Below are positions 52,446 to 61,697 of a stretch of 64,000 nt of DNA, piece by piece. Under the pieces are notes generated by a model, which searched no databases, was not told the origin of the DNA, and was given only the letters and a program-made list of their open reading frames with translations. Source of the DNA: CAZNKU01 sp045541135. Its GTDB lineage: Bacteria > Bacillota > Clostridia > Monoglobales > Firm-18. Made by a program: the position numbers and the translations under genes. The stretch covers positions 27,296-91,295 of the forward strand of contig JAZQIO010000088.1 of the NCBI GenBank assembly GCA_045541135.1, given 5' to 3'. The first letter of the stretch is position 1. Each line of letters begins with the position of its first letter.

Positions 52446-52477
52446 TTAAATAACTCCTCCTGAGTAATTACAAAACA

Positions 52478-52777
52478 TTAATTTCCGTAAGTGGGATCTA
52501 CAAAAACAATTTCACCGGGTGCGGCATAACCTAATACCGAACGGGCATAACGTTCCTTGTATTCGTCTGTACCAACCATTTTTTTCTCTTCGGCAAGAGC
52601 ATTTTGTTCACTTTTTTCAGCAGCAATCTGTTCTTCAATTAAATTAATTTCCGCATTCAGACTGCTTTTTTTAATGCCTTGTTCTATAAAGGTATATCCG
52701 GCAAATACAACAAAGCAAACCGTTGCAAGAACAACTATTACAGATTTCTTGACTTTTTTAGTTTTTTTCTTGTTCAA
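52478..52777 (-). CDS. divIC: Cell-division protein DivIC/FtsB-type septum formation initiator
   Basis: A 99-residue bitopic protein: lysine-rich cytoplasmic start, one membrane helix at about 13-32 and an extracellular coiled coil at about 34-65, ending GYAAPGEIVFVDPTYGN. This is the FtsB/DivIC layout (usually 80-130 residues), a scaffold of the divisome with FtsL/DivIB. The start is TTG at 52777 with GGTGGTGAAGG upstream. In bacilli the gene lies after yabQ; here a DUF4432-type gene is in between. Confidence 0.88.
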   Translation of the reverse strand: MNKKKTKKVKKSVIVVLATVCFVVFAGYTFIEQGIKKSSLNAEINLIEEQIAAEKSEQNALAEEKKMVGTDEYKERYARSVLGYAAPGEIVFVDPTYGN

Positions 52778-52881
52778 ATGCCTTCACCACCCTTATTATA
52801 CAATAAATATATTAAATTATACTATATTTTTTATTATTTGTAAATATATTTTTTGAAATTTTTTAAATTTTTTTGCGATAA

Positions 52882-53877
52882 TTACAAAGATGTAACATCT
52901 TCCTCTTTTTCCGTAAAGCGTACTACAATCTTTGTCTTATAAAATTCGCCCGGTTTAAGGATTTTAAGTTTACCTTCCTTACGCATTACATCCCTGCCGT
53001 CAGGTGTACAGTTACCCGGTTCAAGACCTAATACATATTCGTTTTCGCCCATCATCTTCCACTGTGTAAAATTATCAAGGGTAGATTTATCAAAGGACAT
53101 TGTAAGACCTTTTTTAATATCCGGATTATATATACCAACTGTTGCCATACCGTCTTTTTCCGCAACATCGTAGTAAAAGCACATTTCCGTATAATCAGCC
53201 TGAGGTTTTTCCATAACAAGGCGTGTATCTATACCGCCTTTTGCATGGTCGTTACGACCTGCAACACTGTTTGCGGGAATAACCACCTTTGCATTTTCAG
53301 AAAGCAAAGGATAGCCCATATTAAAGTGATAAAGAAGCATACAGGGTGCATCCAAAACACCTGTATTTTCAATTTCATCTGTAATAGTTACCGTGTTTGA
53401 AAGCTTTGAAAATTCATATGTACGCTTCATAACAAGCTGTGTACCGAAAAGTGCTGCATCACGGATGATGCCGTATACATTTATGGCTTCATCATCCTCG
53501 GTATAGTAAAAATTGTCGCAGGGAGTATTGGAAATTGTGCCGTGCATAGGTACTTCTTCACCGTTATCAATGCAGGGTGTACCTGCTCCGTCAAGTCCGC
53601 AGGTTGTAAGGAAGCCTGCTGTAAAGGATTTTAAAAAGCCATCTCCTCTGCTGTCATAAAAGGCAGGTGCAACATATCCGGCAGGTGCAAAGTATCCCAT
53701 ATTAATTCCCATATAGCTTACTCTTGAAATATCCATACAACGGTCCGGTGAAAGTGTAAACTGTAAGCCTTTGCCGTTTCTCACCTCTAAAAGGGTAAGC
53801 CCCTTGCCTTTACCCTTTGTAAGACACATTTCGTCTACACCGCAAATCTGCGACGGATGTCCGACATATTTTTTCAT
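52882..53877 (-). CDS. Aldose 1-epimerase-like protein (DUF4432 type)
   Basis: A 331-residue cytosolic galactose-mutarotase-fold protein. SPDRCMDISRVSYMGINMGYFAPAGYV near residues 43-69 (read in parts) and LTTCGLDGAGTPC near 90 are typical of the DUF4432 subgroup. LLYHFNMGYPL near 182 supplies a conserved histidine, and LGLEPGNCTPDG near 285 ends the active-site region. The exact sugar is unknown. It sits between yabQ and divIC on the same strand, an unusual guest in that cluster. ATG follows GGGAGG. Confidence 0.87.
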   Translation of the reverse strand: MKKYVGHPSQICGVDEMCLTKGKGKGLTLLEVRNGKGLQFTLSPDRCMDISRVSYMGINMGYFAPAGYVAPAFYDSRGDGFLKSFTAGFLTTCGLDGAGTPCIDNGEEVPMHGTISNTPCDNFYYTEDDEAINVYGIIRDAALFGTQLVMKRTYEFSKLSNTVTITDEIENTGVLDAPCMLLYHFNMGYPLLSENAKVVIPANSVAGRNDHAKGGIDTRLVMEKPQADYTEMCFYYDVAEKDGMATVGIYNPDIKKGLTMSFDKSTLDNFTQWKMMGENEYVLGLEPGNCTPDGRDVMRKEGKLKILKPGEFYKTKIVVRFTEKEEDVTSL

Positions 53878-53893
53878 ATTATAAACCTCCCGT

Positions 53894-54364
53894 TTATCTT
53901 TTGAATTTTATAAAAACTTTAAGCTTGAATTTTATTTTTTTCAGTATTTTAACAGCGTTGTTTTTGGTAACAGAAAGGGCAATAAACACAGGTTTGTTCA
54001 AAAGCTTTAACGGAATAAAAAGGATTTTTAACAAACCGACAACAAATCTTTTTAACAAATCCGCAACAAAGCCAAGCACAAAAACAACAAATCTGCTTAG
54101 TGTGTTAAAATACAAAAGAGCCCCGCAAAGCATACCCAAAAACATAAAAAAACGTATTTCCCCGTCATTGAATTTAAGGCAGACACCAAACATAACGACA
54201 GTTGCCGTTAACCAAAAAAGTATATCACCAAAAACAGTAAACACAGTCTTTCGGGGAACAAATCTGCCTGAAACCCTGAAGGTATCGTATACTAAAGCGA
54301 AAACCGCACCCATCACAAAGAAAACGAAAAACAAAAACAACTGATGCCATATATCCGTGTACAT
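53894..54364 (-). CDS. yabQ: Spore cortex biosynthesis protein YabQ
   Basis: A 156-residue integral membrane protein with about four to five helices. The N-terminus WHQLFLFFVFFVMGAVFALVYD is the YabQ family signature, and the C-terminus is highly basic. YabQ is needed for cortex formation in the mother-cell/forespore membrane. It starts 8 bp after the yabP stop. It supports a spore-forming host. Confidence 0.85.
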   Translation of the reverse strand: MYTDIWHQLFLFFVFFVMGAVFALVYDTFRVSGRFVPRKTVFTVFGDILFWLTATVVMFGVCLKFNDGEIRFFMFLGMLCGALLYFNTLSRFVVFVLGFVADLLKRFVVGLLKILFIPLKLLNKPVFIALSVTKNNAVKILKKIKFKLKVFIKFKR

Positions 54365-54372
54365 AAAAGCAC

Positions 54373-54660
54373 CTAACGAAATAATTTGGAAAACAAGCTT
54401 TGGGACTTGCCTCCGTAGCTGTTGTTGAATACACAGCTGTCTATTTCTCCGTCCACTACAAGCTCTCCGGTATCTACATTAAGCTTGCTTATGTGAAGGT
54501 CCGCACCCTTTACAACCAATGCACCTGCACAGGTTATGGCGGTAAAATTTGTTTCGTCAAAGTTATCTATATCCTCTACTCCCGAAACACTTAATTTGCT
54601 TCTGTCTTCAAGTATGACATTACACACCTGGCGTTCTTTCTGAATTTTGCGGTCTTCCAT
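54373..54660 (-). CDS. yabP: Sporulation protein YabP
   Basis: A 95-residue protein of the YabP/YqfC family. LEDRSKLSVSGVEDIDNFDETNF near residues 15-37 (read in parts) and LHISKLNVDTGELVVDGEIDS near 55 are the repeated-strand motifs of this family. ATG at 54660 is used; its ribosome site GGGAGTG lies in the right arm of a long inverted repeat (54665-54705), which may control translation. A longer frame upstream is rejected. Confidence 0.85.
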   Translation of the reverse strand: MEDRKIQKERQVCNVILEDRSKLSVSGVEDIDNFDETNFTAITCAGALVVKGADLHISKLNVDTGELVVDGEIDSCVFNNSYGGKSQSLFSKLFR

Positions 54661-54664
54661 ACAA

Positions 54665-54705
54665 TTCACTCCCAAAATATTATATTTTAATATATTGGGA
54701 GTGAA
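54665..54705 (-). promoter_or_regulatory. Inverted repeat that covers the yabP ribosome binding site
   Basis: Arms TTCACTCCCAA (54665-54675) and TTGGGAGTGAA (54695-54705) are perfect, with AT-rich inner pairing. On the minus-strand RNA the yabP Shine-Dalgarno GGGAGTG is in the 3' arm just before the ATG. There is no T-run, so it is not a typical terminator. Confidence 0.65.
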
Positions 54706-54714
54706 TAACAAATA

Positions 54715-54957
54715 TTACAATATAACTTTATAAAGCTCTGCAGCTTCGTTTTTCAACACGTGTTCTGCAACATTTAAAATTTCCGCCTTAAAAACCTTTT
54801 CTCCAAAGCGGATTTCAAGAACATCTCCTGCCTTAACGTCAACAGATGCCTTTGCAACACGTCCGTTTACCGAAACTCTGCCCTGGTCGCAGGCTTCATT
54901 TGCAACGGTTCTTCTTTTTATAATTCTTGAAACCTTTAAAAATTTATCCAGTCTCAT
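54715..54957 (-). CDS. rqcP: S4-domain RNA-binding protein RqcP (YabO/Hsp15-like)
   Basis: An 80-residue S4 protein starting MRLDKFLKVSRIIKRRTVA, the family signature, with DQGRVSVNGRVAKAS near 25. In bacilli this protein works with RqcH in tagging stalled nascent chains on the large ribosomal subunit. It lies between the flippase gene and yabP, its conserved place. The stop is 10 bp before the inverted repeat. Confidence 0.92.
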   Translation of the reverse strand: MRLDKFLKVSRIIKRRTVANEACDQGRVSVNGRVAKASVDVKAGDVLEIRFGEKVFKAEILNVAEHVLKNEAAELYKVIL

Positions 54958-54969
54958 ATTAACACCCTC

Positions 54970-56625
54970 TTAAATTAAATGAAATTTGCGGAACAATTTT
55001 AAAATCTTTTCGCCCTTAGGAAGCATACGCACATCATCTTCAGTAAATGCTTTTACAACAAGTAAAATTGCAAAGTATACAAATACCGCCGCAATTACGG
55101 ACACGCCAAGAGCCGCAACCGTGCCAAACCCCGATACGCCGTTGTAAAGAAAATGAACAACTACGCCCATAACTCCGCCTGCAAAAACAGGTTTTATTAT
55201 ATATTCCACAATGCTGAATTTGCACTTTGTTTCTTTAATAATCCAGAACATATTAAGCAGCATTACAGTACAGTAGCATACCATTGTGCCTATTGGTGCA
55301 CCGTCTATATTAATTTCAGGTATTGCAACAAGATTATAGTTTATAACAACCTTTATAACGCCGCCAACAATCATATTAACAACAGGAATAACCGTTCTGC
55401 CGTATGCCTGAAGTATGGATGTTGTTATTTGCAAAAGAGAAACAAAGACAATTGAAATTGCAAGCTTTTGCAAAAGTGTGGTTGCAAGTGAGTCGTGAAA
55501 AACCACCTGTAAAATTGGTGATGCCAGAACATACATTCCTATTGCACAGGGAATTGCAAACATAATTGTAAGCTTTAATACGGTATTTACCGCACGCTGT
55601 GCACCAAGTGTATCCTTTTTAGCCAACGCACCTGCTATAACGGGAACAACACTCATACCAAGTGCCACAACCATAGTAAGCGGAAAATTAAACAATGTAA
55701 GTGCCTTGCCTGTATACATTCCGTAAAGGGAATTTGCAAGCTGTTCATTCATTGAAATGCCATCAAAATTCTTTAAATTTTCAATAACTGAACCGTACTT
55801 TTGCAAAAATTCAGGTGTAAGATGAGTTATATCCTGAAGTCTTCGCATTACCGTGAACATATCTGCAAGATTTGTAAGTGATGAAACCGATGCCCCGATT
55901 GTAATGGGCACAGCAATACGTATAAGCTTTTTGGTAATGCTTCTGTATGAATCCGTAACTTCACCGGGAATATAGGCTTCTCTTTTCTTCTTGTACAACA
56001 TATACATTGCAAGAAGTGAGAAAAAGCCAAGAACAGTGCCCATTGTTACGCCAAACACCGCACCTGCGGAAGCTTTTTCAACGGAATGGCTAATAAACAT
56101 CCACGCAAAAAGATAGCCGAATATAAGCTTACCCAAAGCCTCGGTAACTTCAGATATTGCAGTTGGATACATATTTTGTCTGCCCTGAAAATAGCCTCTG
56201 AAAACAGCCATAAAGGATACACAAAGTACCGCAGGAGCAATGGCACGTATTGCCATAAGTGAACGTGTATTTTTAATCCAGCCGGAAATAACATCTGCAC
56301 CGAAGAATAAAAACAAGCTTCCGACCACGCCTATAACGGCAAGTATACATATTGCCACCTTAAAGACACGGTCTGCCTCTTGTCTTCTGTTAAGTGCAAG
56401 ACTTTCCGCAACCATTTTTGATATTGCAGTAGGAAAGCCTGCTGTGGCTATAATAAACATTATTGTATAAATCTGATATGCGGAATTAAAAAGCCCCATA
56501 CCATCATCATCTATTAAAAAAGTTAACGGAATTTTGAAAAAGAATCCTATAAATTTAACAAGAAGCGCTGCTGCAACAAGTATAAACGCGCCTTGTACAA
56601 AAGACTGTTTTTTATTATCTGACAT
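54970..56625 (-). CDS. SpoVB/YtgP-like polysaccharide flippase (MOP superfamily)
   Basis: A 551-residue integral membrane protein with about 14 helices. The N-terminus GAFILVAAALLVKFIGFFFKIPL (read in parts) and later segments such as MFIIATAGFPTAISKMVAE are typical of SpoVB/YtgP/YabM proteins. These flip lipid-linked cell-wall precursors or polysaccharide units, and the spore versions act in cortex synthesis. It is first of the spore/division cluster, with rqcP 12 bp downstream. ATG follows GGGAGG. Confidence 0.88.
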   Translation of the reverse strand: MSDNKKQSFVQGAFILVAAALLVKFIGFFFKIPLTFLIDDDGMGLFNSAYQIYTIMFIIATAGFPTAISKMVAESLALNRRQEADRVFKVAICILAVIGVVGSLFLFFGADVISGWIKNTRSLMAIRAIAPAVLCVSFMAVFRGYFQGRQNMYPTAISEVTEALGKLIFGYLFAWMFISHSVEKASAGAVFGVTMGTVLGFFSLLAMYMLYKKKREAYIPGEVTDSYRSITKKLIRIAVPITIGASVSSLTNLADMFTVMRRLQDITHLTPEFLQKYGSVIENLKNFDGISMNEQLANSLYGMYTGKALTLFNFPLTMVVALGMSVVPVIAGALAKKDTLGAQRAVNTVLKLTIMFAIPCAIGMYVLASPILQVVFHDSLATTLLQKLAISIVFVSLLQITTSILQAYGRTVIPVVNMIVGGVIKVVINYNLVAIPEINIDGAPIGTMVCYCTVMLLNMFWIIKETKCKFSIVEYIIKPVFAGGVMGVVVHFLYNGVSGFGTVAALGVSVIAAVFVYFAILLVVKAFTEDDVRMLPKGEKILKLFRKFHLI

Positions 56626-56788
56626 AGGTTTAACCTCCCTGTACTATTACATATTACTACATTTATGATAAATTGACAAGAAAAATTTGCAAAAAGACTT
56701 TTATTTTAATAAATTCTTTGCTATAATATTATAATGTATAAATATGTAATGCGGTTTTTGGTGCCGCAAATTTTAAAAAGGTGATTGT

Positions 56789-58621
56789 ATGAAAAAAAAC
56801 ATCAGTTTAATATGCCTGATTTTTTACATAACATTATTTACGTGCACATCCGTAAATGCAGATGCTCTTTATGACGAAAGCAATATGCTTTTATACTACA
56901 ATGCTCCGTACAGCGGCTCTGAAGCAATGACTGTGCCTCAGATAAGCAAGCAGGCTGCAATTGACATTGCAGCTACATTTACTGAGGAATTTTGCCCCGA
57001 AATTGCCAACAGCTTAAGTATTGAAGCGGCAACCGTTAACCATACAAAGTCTTACCCTTACGGTTACAGCATTACAATTCCGAGAATTATAAACGGTATT
57101 GTATATCGCGAAAACGGTGTTTCCATATTTATTGACAGCAAAAACGGACAGGTTGTTTCCTTTAACAAAATTTTTGACAGCAACATTACTGTTGAAGAAA
57201 GCTCCTCCATTGCTGACGTTGAAACTGCAAAAAGTATTTACAGGATTGCTGTTGGTATGAACTTGCAATACAACAAAAAAATTGTAAACAACCGTATTCG
57301 CACTTATCTTACCTACACCGCAGACGATATTATTATAAATGCGGCAACCCACAATACGATTATAACACCATACAACATTCCAAAGGAAAGTTATTTTGAT
57401 GTGCTTAACACTGCGGAAAAGGTGTCGGAATACGTTGATGACGGTACAGCTATTTCCATTTCCGAAGCAAATGACATAATACGAAACATTACAGAGCTTG
57501 AAATATCACACGAATATTCAATTTCATCTGTTGACTATCTGAAAAATCACGATGATACTTACCTTATATCAATTCTTTACAAAAACGGCAACAACACAAA
57601 AAAAGCTACTCTTAATGCCATAAACGGAGTTCTGGCAGAATATACCGATGCATCTGTGGATATTGTTACAAATTCCGGTAATTCAGAAACCCTTGCGGAA
57701 AGCTTTGCGGTAAAATATTACAGTGAATATTCTGACCAATTTATTAAACGCAAAAATACAGACAGCGAAAGCACTGCCCTTTTATATGAACGTACCGTTA
57801 ACGGTATACCCTACAAAAGCAACGGGCTTTATGTATACTGTGTAAACGGAAAAATAAAAAATGTATCCTTTGCATGGGACAACACTGAGTTTCAACCGAC
57901 AGATACCATTATTTCAGAGGACGAGGCCTATGAACAGTTTTTTAAAAAATGCGGTCTTGAGCTTACCTACTACAAGCGGGATAACGGTGTCCTTACACCT
58001 GTTTACCGTAAATCCTCAAAAGGTACGGGCATTTTTGATGCAGAATCCGGCAGACAGCTTAACTACGACGGAAACTTTTATATGAACCCAAAGGAAACAA
58101 ACTATCCTGATATTGAACGTCACTATGCAGGTGATATTGCAAACAAGCTTTCCAATTGTGACATTTACGTTTCATCGGGCAACGTTTATCTTGAAGACTA
58201 CATTACACAGCAGGAATATCTGTTGCTTATAAGCGAGTTTATAGAAGGCACAAAACCCGTGCTTAATACAACGGGCGTGCTTAGTGACGACCAGGCTGAA
58301 ATGCTGTATGCGTATATGTATTCCAACGGTATTATGGAACGTAGTGAGGCAAACTATTCAGGCTACATCACAAGAGCCGATGCCGTTAAATATCTGCTCA
58401 GAATTTTAGGTCACGGTACTGTTGGAGATATGTGGGAAATATTTATTCCACACTTTGCGGATTCTGACCGTATACCCGAAAATCTTTTGGGCTATGTTGA
58501 GCTTGCAAGAAGTATGGGACTTGTAAAAGGCTCTACAGATAATCGCTTTAAGCCTGACGAGTATTTAACAAACGGTGACAGTCTTATTATCATATATAAC
58601 TATCTGATAAAACAGGGATGA
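56789..58621 (+). CDS. Exported YcdB/YcdC-like protein with C-terminal SLH-like repeats
   Basis: A 610-residue protein with a signal peptide (1-25). Residues about 50-400 contain repeated PepSY/YcdB-type units (SKQAAIDIAATFTEEFCPE, then ISIFIDSKNGQVVSFN-type ends). The C-terminal third (about 440-610) has SLH-like repeats, for example YITRADAVKYLLRILG near 528 and GLVKGSTDNRFKPDEYLTNGD near 572. It should be held on the cell surface. The gene starts an opposite-strand operon. ATG follows AAAGGTG. Cargo or ligand unknown. Confidence 0.8.
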   Translation: MKKNISLICLIFYITLFTCTSVNADALYDESNMLLYYNAPYSGSEAMTVPQISKQAAIDIAATFTEEFCPEIANSLSIEAATVNHTKSYPYGYSITIPRIINGIVYRENGVSIFIDSKNGQVVSFNKIFDSNITVEESSSIADVETAKSIYRIAVGMNLQYNKKIVNNRIRTYLTYTADDIIINAATHNTIITPYNIPKESYFDVLNTAEKVSEYVDDGTAISISEANDIIRNITELEISHEYSISSVDYLKNHDDTYLISILYKNGNNTKKATLNAINGVLAEYTDASVDIVTNSGNSETLAESFAVKYYSEYSDQFIKRKNTDSESTALLYERTVNGIPYKSNGLYVYCVNGKIKNVSFAWDNTEFQPTDTIISEDEAYEQFFKKCGLELTYYKRDNGVLTPVYRKSSKGTGIFDAESGRQLNYDGNFYMNPKETNYPDIERHYAGDIANKLSNCDIYVSSGNVYLEDYITQQEYLLLISEFIEGTKPVLNTTGVLSDDQAEMLYAYMYSNGIMERSEANYSGYITRADAVKYLLRILGHGTVGDMWEIFIPHFADSDRIPENLLGYVELARSMGLVKGSTDNRFKPDEYLTNGDSLIIIYNYLIKQG

Positions 58622-58625
58622 TTAA

Positions 58626-59906
58626 ATGGATTACAAAGAAATTATAAACAACAGATTTATAAAGCCTCTTTTAAACAAAAAAACAGGTACAATAGGTGTT
58701 GAACTTGAATTTCCGGTACTTAACACAAAAAAACAGCCCGTAGACAAGGCTGTTGCACTTGGGCTTTTAAATTTGTTTTTGCAAGACGGATTTAAAATTG
58801 AAGATAGGGACACAGACGGTAATCCTGCCTTTATTGCAAACAGCTTTGGCGACTGTATATCCTTTGACAATTCATACAACAACATTGAATTTTCAATGAA
58901 CTACGGCAGCAACCTTCTTAAAATAAGGGAAAGATTTTGCAATTACTTTACAGCCGCTCAGATTTTTTTTGAAAAAAACGGATACATCATTACGGGAATG
59001 GGAACAAATCCATACAAAAAATACATCGACCAAAAGCACGTAAGCTATCCTGTTTATAATATGGTTGACGAATATCTGCACAAATTCCAAAGTGAGGAAA
59101 CACACAGCTATCCCGATTTTCCCGCTTACCTTTCCTCTGTGCAGACACACCTTGACATAAATGCGGAGGATTTGCCAAAAACAGCTACTCTGTTTGCAAA
59201 AATCGACTTTCTGAGGGGTTTGTTATTTTCAAACTCTCCTGATTTTGAATTTGGCAAAACACTTTGTTACCGTGATTTTTTGTGGGCAAAAAGTGCTTTT
59301 GGAATATGCGGTACAAATACAGGTGCAGTTGACGAACAGTACAGTACACTTGAAGATATTTCCGAAAGCTTTTACAAAAGACATATGTTCAATTGTATAA
59401 GAGAAGGAAAATATCGATGCTTTTATCCCATAAAAATAACCGAATACTTTAATGATAACCCTCCTGAGGATATAGAACAGTTTTTATCCTTCAGGCACAT
59501 TGAAATTACCTGCAGAGGTACTTTGGAAATACGCAGTGATTGCACACAGCCACTTTGTGATGCCTTTGCTCCTCCTGCTTTTAATCTTGGTATTGCACAC
59601 AACATCAAAAAAGCAATATCCGCTACAGCTGATTTTTTTGGCAATATGAATTTGGAAAGCTCATATCTGCGTCGTTGTGTATCGGAAGGTATTGAAATAA
59701 AAGAATTTTCAAAAGCAGAGCTTTCGGATTACGCCTGCTGTATGGTAGCAATTGCCGAGGAAGGTCTTTTAAAAAGAGGTCTTGGTGAAGAAACCCTTTT
59801 AAAATGCCTGTACAACAGAGCTGAAAACCTACAGTGTCCTGCAATGTACACTTTAAAAAACACAGATAAAATTGAAGATGTAATTAAAAAATATTCACAA
59901 ATATAA
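58626..59906 (+). CDS. Glutamate-cysteine ligase-like (GCS2 type) enzyme
   Basis: A 426-residue cytosolic enzyme of the ATP-grasp-like glutamine-synthetase superfamily. GVELEFPVL near residues 24-32 is the metal-site motif, SVQTHLDI near 171 and FRHIEITCRGTLEIRSDC near 286 give further metal and substrate residues. The family forms gamma-glutamyl amide bonds; it could make gamma-glutamylcysteine or another gamma-glutamyl compound. No glutathione synthetase is adjacent. It starts 5 bp after the SLH-like gene stop and precedes the AEC transporter gene. Confidence 0.8.
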   Translation: MDYKEIINNRFIKPLLNKKTGTIGVELEFPVLNTKKQPVDKAVALGLLNLFLQDGFKIEDRDTDGNPAFIANSFGDCISFDNSYNNIEFSMNYGSNLLKIRERFCNYFTAAQIFFEKNGYIITGMGTNPYKKYIDQKHVSYPVYNMVDEYLHKFQSEETHSYPDFPAYLSSVQTHLDINAEDLPKTATLFAKIDFLRGLLFSNSPDFEFGKTLCYRDFLWAKSAFGICGTNTGAVDEQYSTLEDISESFYKRHMFNCIREGKYRCFYPIKITEYFNDNPPEDIEQFLSFRHIEITCRGTLEIRSDCTQPLCDAFAPPAFNLGIAHNIKKAISATADFFGNMNLESSYLRRCVSEGIEIKEFSKAELSDYACCMVAIAEEGLLKRGLGEETLLKCLYNRAENLQCPAMYTLKNTDKIEDVIKKYSQI

Positions 59907-59919
59907 AGGAGACGTAAAA

Positions 59920-60861
59920 ATGGAAAATATAATTCTTGCCTTTAAGGTTGTGTTTCCTATCCTTGTTTATGTATCAATCGGATACTTTTTTAAGATTATT
60001 AAGCTTTACGACGGAAACAGCATAAAAATTGCAAATGACCTTGTTTTTAAACTTTTTTTGCCCTGTCTTTTGTTTTACAACATTTACACAACCGAAATTA
60101 ATGAGGTATTTAACGTAAACCTTATAGTATATGCAGTATCATTTATACTTATACTTTTTGTATTACTTATGGCTGTTGTGCCATTGTTTATAAAGGATAA
60201 CGGTAAACGAGGTGTGTTTATACAGGGCATTTTCCGTTCCAACTTTGTTTTGTTCGGTCTGCCTGTAACAACAGCACTTCTGGGTGAAGGCAATGCGGGA
60301 CTTACCTCTATTTCCATTGCATTTATTGTTCCGCTATACAACGTGCTGGCAGTAATATGTCTTGAAACCTTCCGAAAAAGCAAGGTTAACTTTATGAATA
60401 TATTAAAGGGAATTATTAAAAATCCGCTTATAATATCTTCTGTTCTGGGTGTAATATTCCTTGTATTTAAAATTGAGATGCCTGATTTTTGCAGTAATGT
60501 TATCCGTGACCTTTCAAGGGTTGCAACACCGCTTGCACTTATAGGTCTTGGTGGCTCATTTACCTTCAGTGCTGTAAAGGGTAACATTAAAACACTTTCA
60601 TTTTTACTTGCTTTAAAGCTTATTGTTGTTCCTGTAACTGCAATATTTTTAAGTGCTTATGTATTCGGCTTCCGCGGTGCGGCAATTGTTATGCTTATAA
60701 GTGCATTTGCTTCACCCACTGCAGTTTCTTCATTTACCATGGCTCAGTCTATGGGTGGTGATTCCGACCTTGCGGCACAAACCGTTGTATTTACATCAAT
60801 ATTTTCAATTTTAACCGTATTTATTATTGTTGCGGTTACAAAAACTTTAAATCTATTTTAG
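59920..60861 (+). CDS. AEC family transporter (auxin efflux carrier/malate permease type)
   Basis: A 313-residue membrane protein with ten helices in two five-helix repeats. VFPILVYVSIGYFFK near residues 11-25 is the helix-1 pattern, and FASPTAVSSFTMAQSMGGD near 266 holds the conserved crossing-helix region. Members export or exchange carboxylates, amino-acid derivatives or auxin-like acids. A possible partner is the gamma-glutamyl ligase next to it, which is inference. ATG follows AAAGGAG. Confidence 0.9.
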   Translation: MENIILAFKVVFPILVYVSIGYFFKIIKLYDGNSIKIANDLVFKLFLPCLLFYNIYTTEINEVFNVNLIVYAVSFILILFVLLMAVVPLFIKDNGKRGVFIQGIFRSNFVLFGLPVTTALLGEGNAGLTSISIAFIVPLYNVLAVICLETFRKSKVNFMNILKGIIKNPLIISSVLGVIFLVFKIEMPDFCSNVIRDLSRVATPLALIGLGGSFTFSAVKGNIKTLSFLLALKLIVVPVTAIFLSAYVFGFRGAAIVMLISAFASPTAVSSFTMAQSMGGDSDLAAQTVVFTSIFSILTVFIIVAVTKTLNLF

Positions 60862-60872
60862 GAGTGATAAAT

Positions 60873-61697
60873 TTGACAGTGGAACAGCTTTTAAATACAC
60901 TTGCCTCCTGGGCTGTGAGTGTTGCGGCAAGACTTGTGCTTGCAGGAATTGTACTTTTTGCAGGTTTTAAAATTGCAAAAATAGTACTTAAGATAATGGA
61001 TAAAAGCCGTGGATTTGCAAAAATTGACCCTGCAGTACGGTCATTTGCAAAAAATTCGGCATCAATAGGTATGAAGGTTTTGATTTTACTGACTGCCGCA
61101 AGTATTCTTGGGCTTAATATGACATCATTTATTACCATTCTCGGTACTGTTGGTGTTGCGGTAGGTCTTTCACTTCAGGGCAGCTTGTCAAACATCGCAG
61201 GCGGTCTTATTATACTTATTTTCAAGCCGTTTAAAATAGGTGATTTTATTACCGTAGACGGTTCAAGCGGCACCGTAAGGGAAATAGGTATTTTCTATAC
61301 ACATCTTACAACTGTCGACAATTCAAAAATTATAATACCAAACAGTCTGGTTTCAAACGAAACTCTGATAAATGCATCGGAACAGGCATTTAGACGTGTT
61401 GACATTAATGTTACCGTAAGCTATGATTCCGATATTCAGACAGTTAAAGATATACTTCTTGGAATTGCAAACAGTCATCCCGATGTTTTGCAGGAGCCTT
61501 CTCCTCCTCTTGCACGTGTTGCCTCCCACGGTCCTAATGCTTTGGAATTCACTTTCCGTGCATGGTGCAAATCGGAAAATTACTGGGATGTTAAATTTGA
61601 TATGCTGGAATCTATTAAAAACGAATTTGATTCAAAGGATATTTCAATACCTTATCCTCAGCTGGATGTACATTTAAATAATAAGGAAGTTAAATAA
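60873..61697 (+). CDS. Small-conductance mechanosensitive channel (MscS family)
   Basis: A 274-residue channel that opens under membrane tension in hypo-osmotic shock. Three membrane helices cover about 8-130, with the pore helix GTVGVAVGLSLQGSLSNIAGGL near 92. The beta domain has FKIGDFITVDGSSGTVREIG near 124 and IIPNSLVSNETLIN near 152. I use TTG at 60873, eight bases from AGGAG; GTG at 60864 overlaps the site. The stop overlaps the ATG of the next gene (TAATG). Confidence 0.93.
   Translation: MTVEQLLNTLASWAVSVAARLVLAGIVLFAGFKIAKIVLKIMDKSRGFAKIDPAVRSFAKNSASIGMKVLILLTAASILGLNMTSFITILGTVGVAVGLSLQGSLSNIAGGLIILIFKPFKIGDFITVDGSSGTVREIGIFYTHLTTVDNSKIIIPNSLVSNETLINASEQAFRRVDINVTVSYDSDIQTVKDILLGIANSHPDVLQEPSPPLARVASHGPNALEFTFRAWCKSENYWDVKFDMLESIKNEFDSKDISIPYPQLDVHLNNKEVK

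Noticed and set aside
53901..54344. Plus-strand open frame (147 codons) opposite yabQ
   Set aside because: Mirror image of a membrane protein gene, with Asn/Thr/Lys-rich composition; no promoter or ribosome site.
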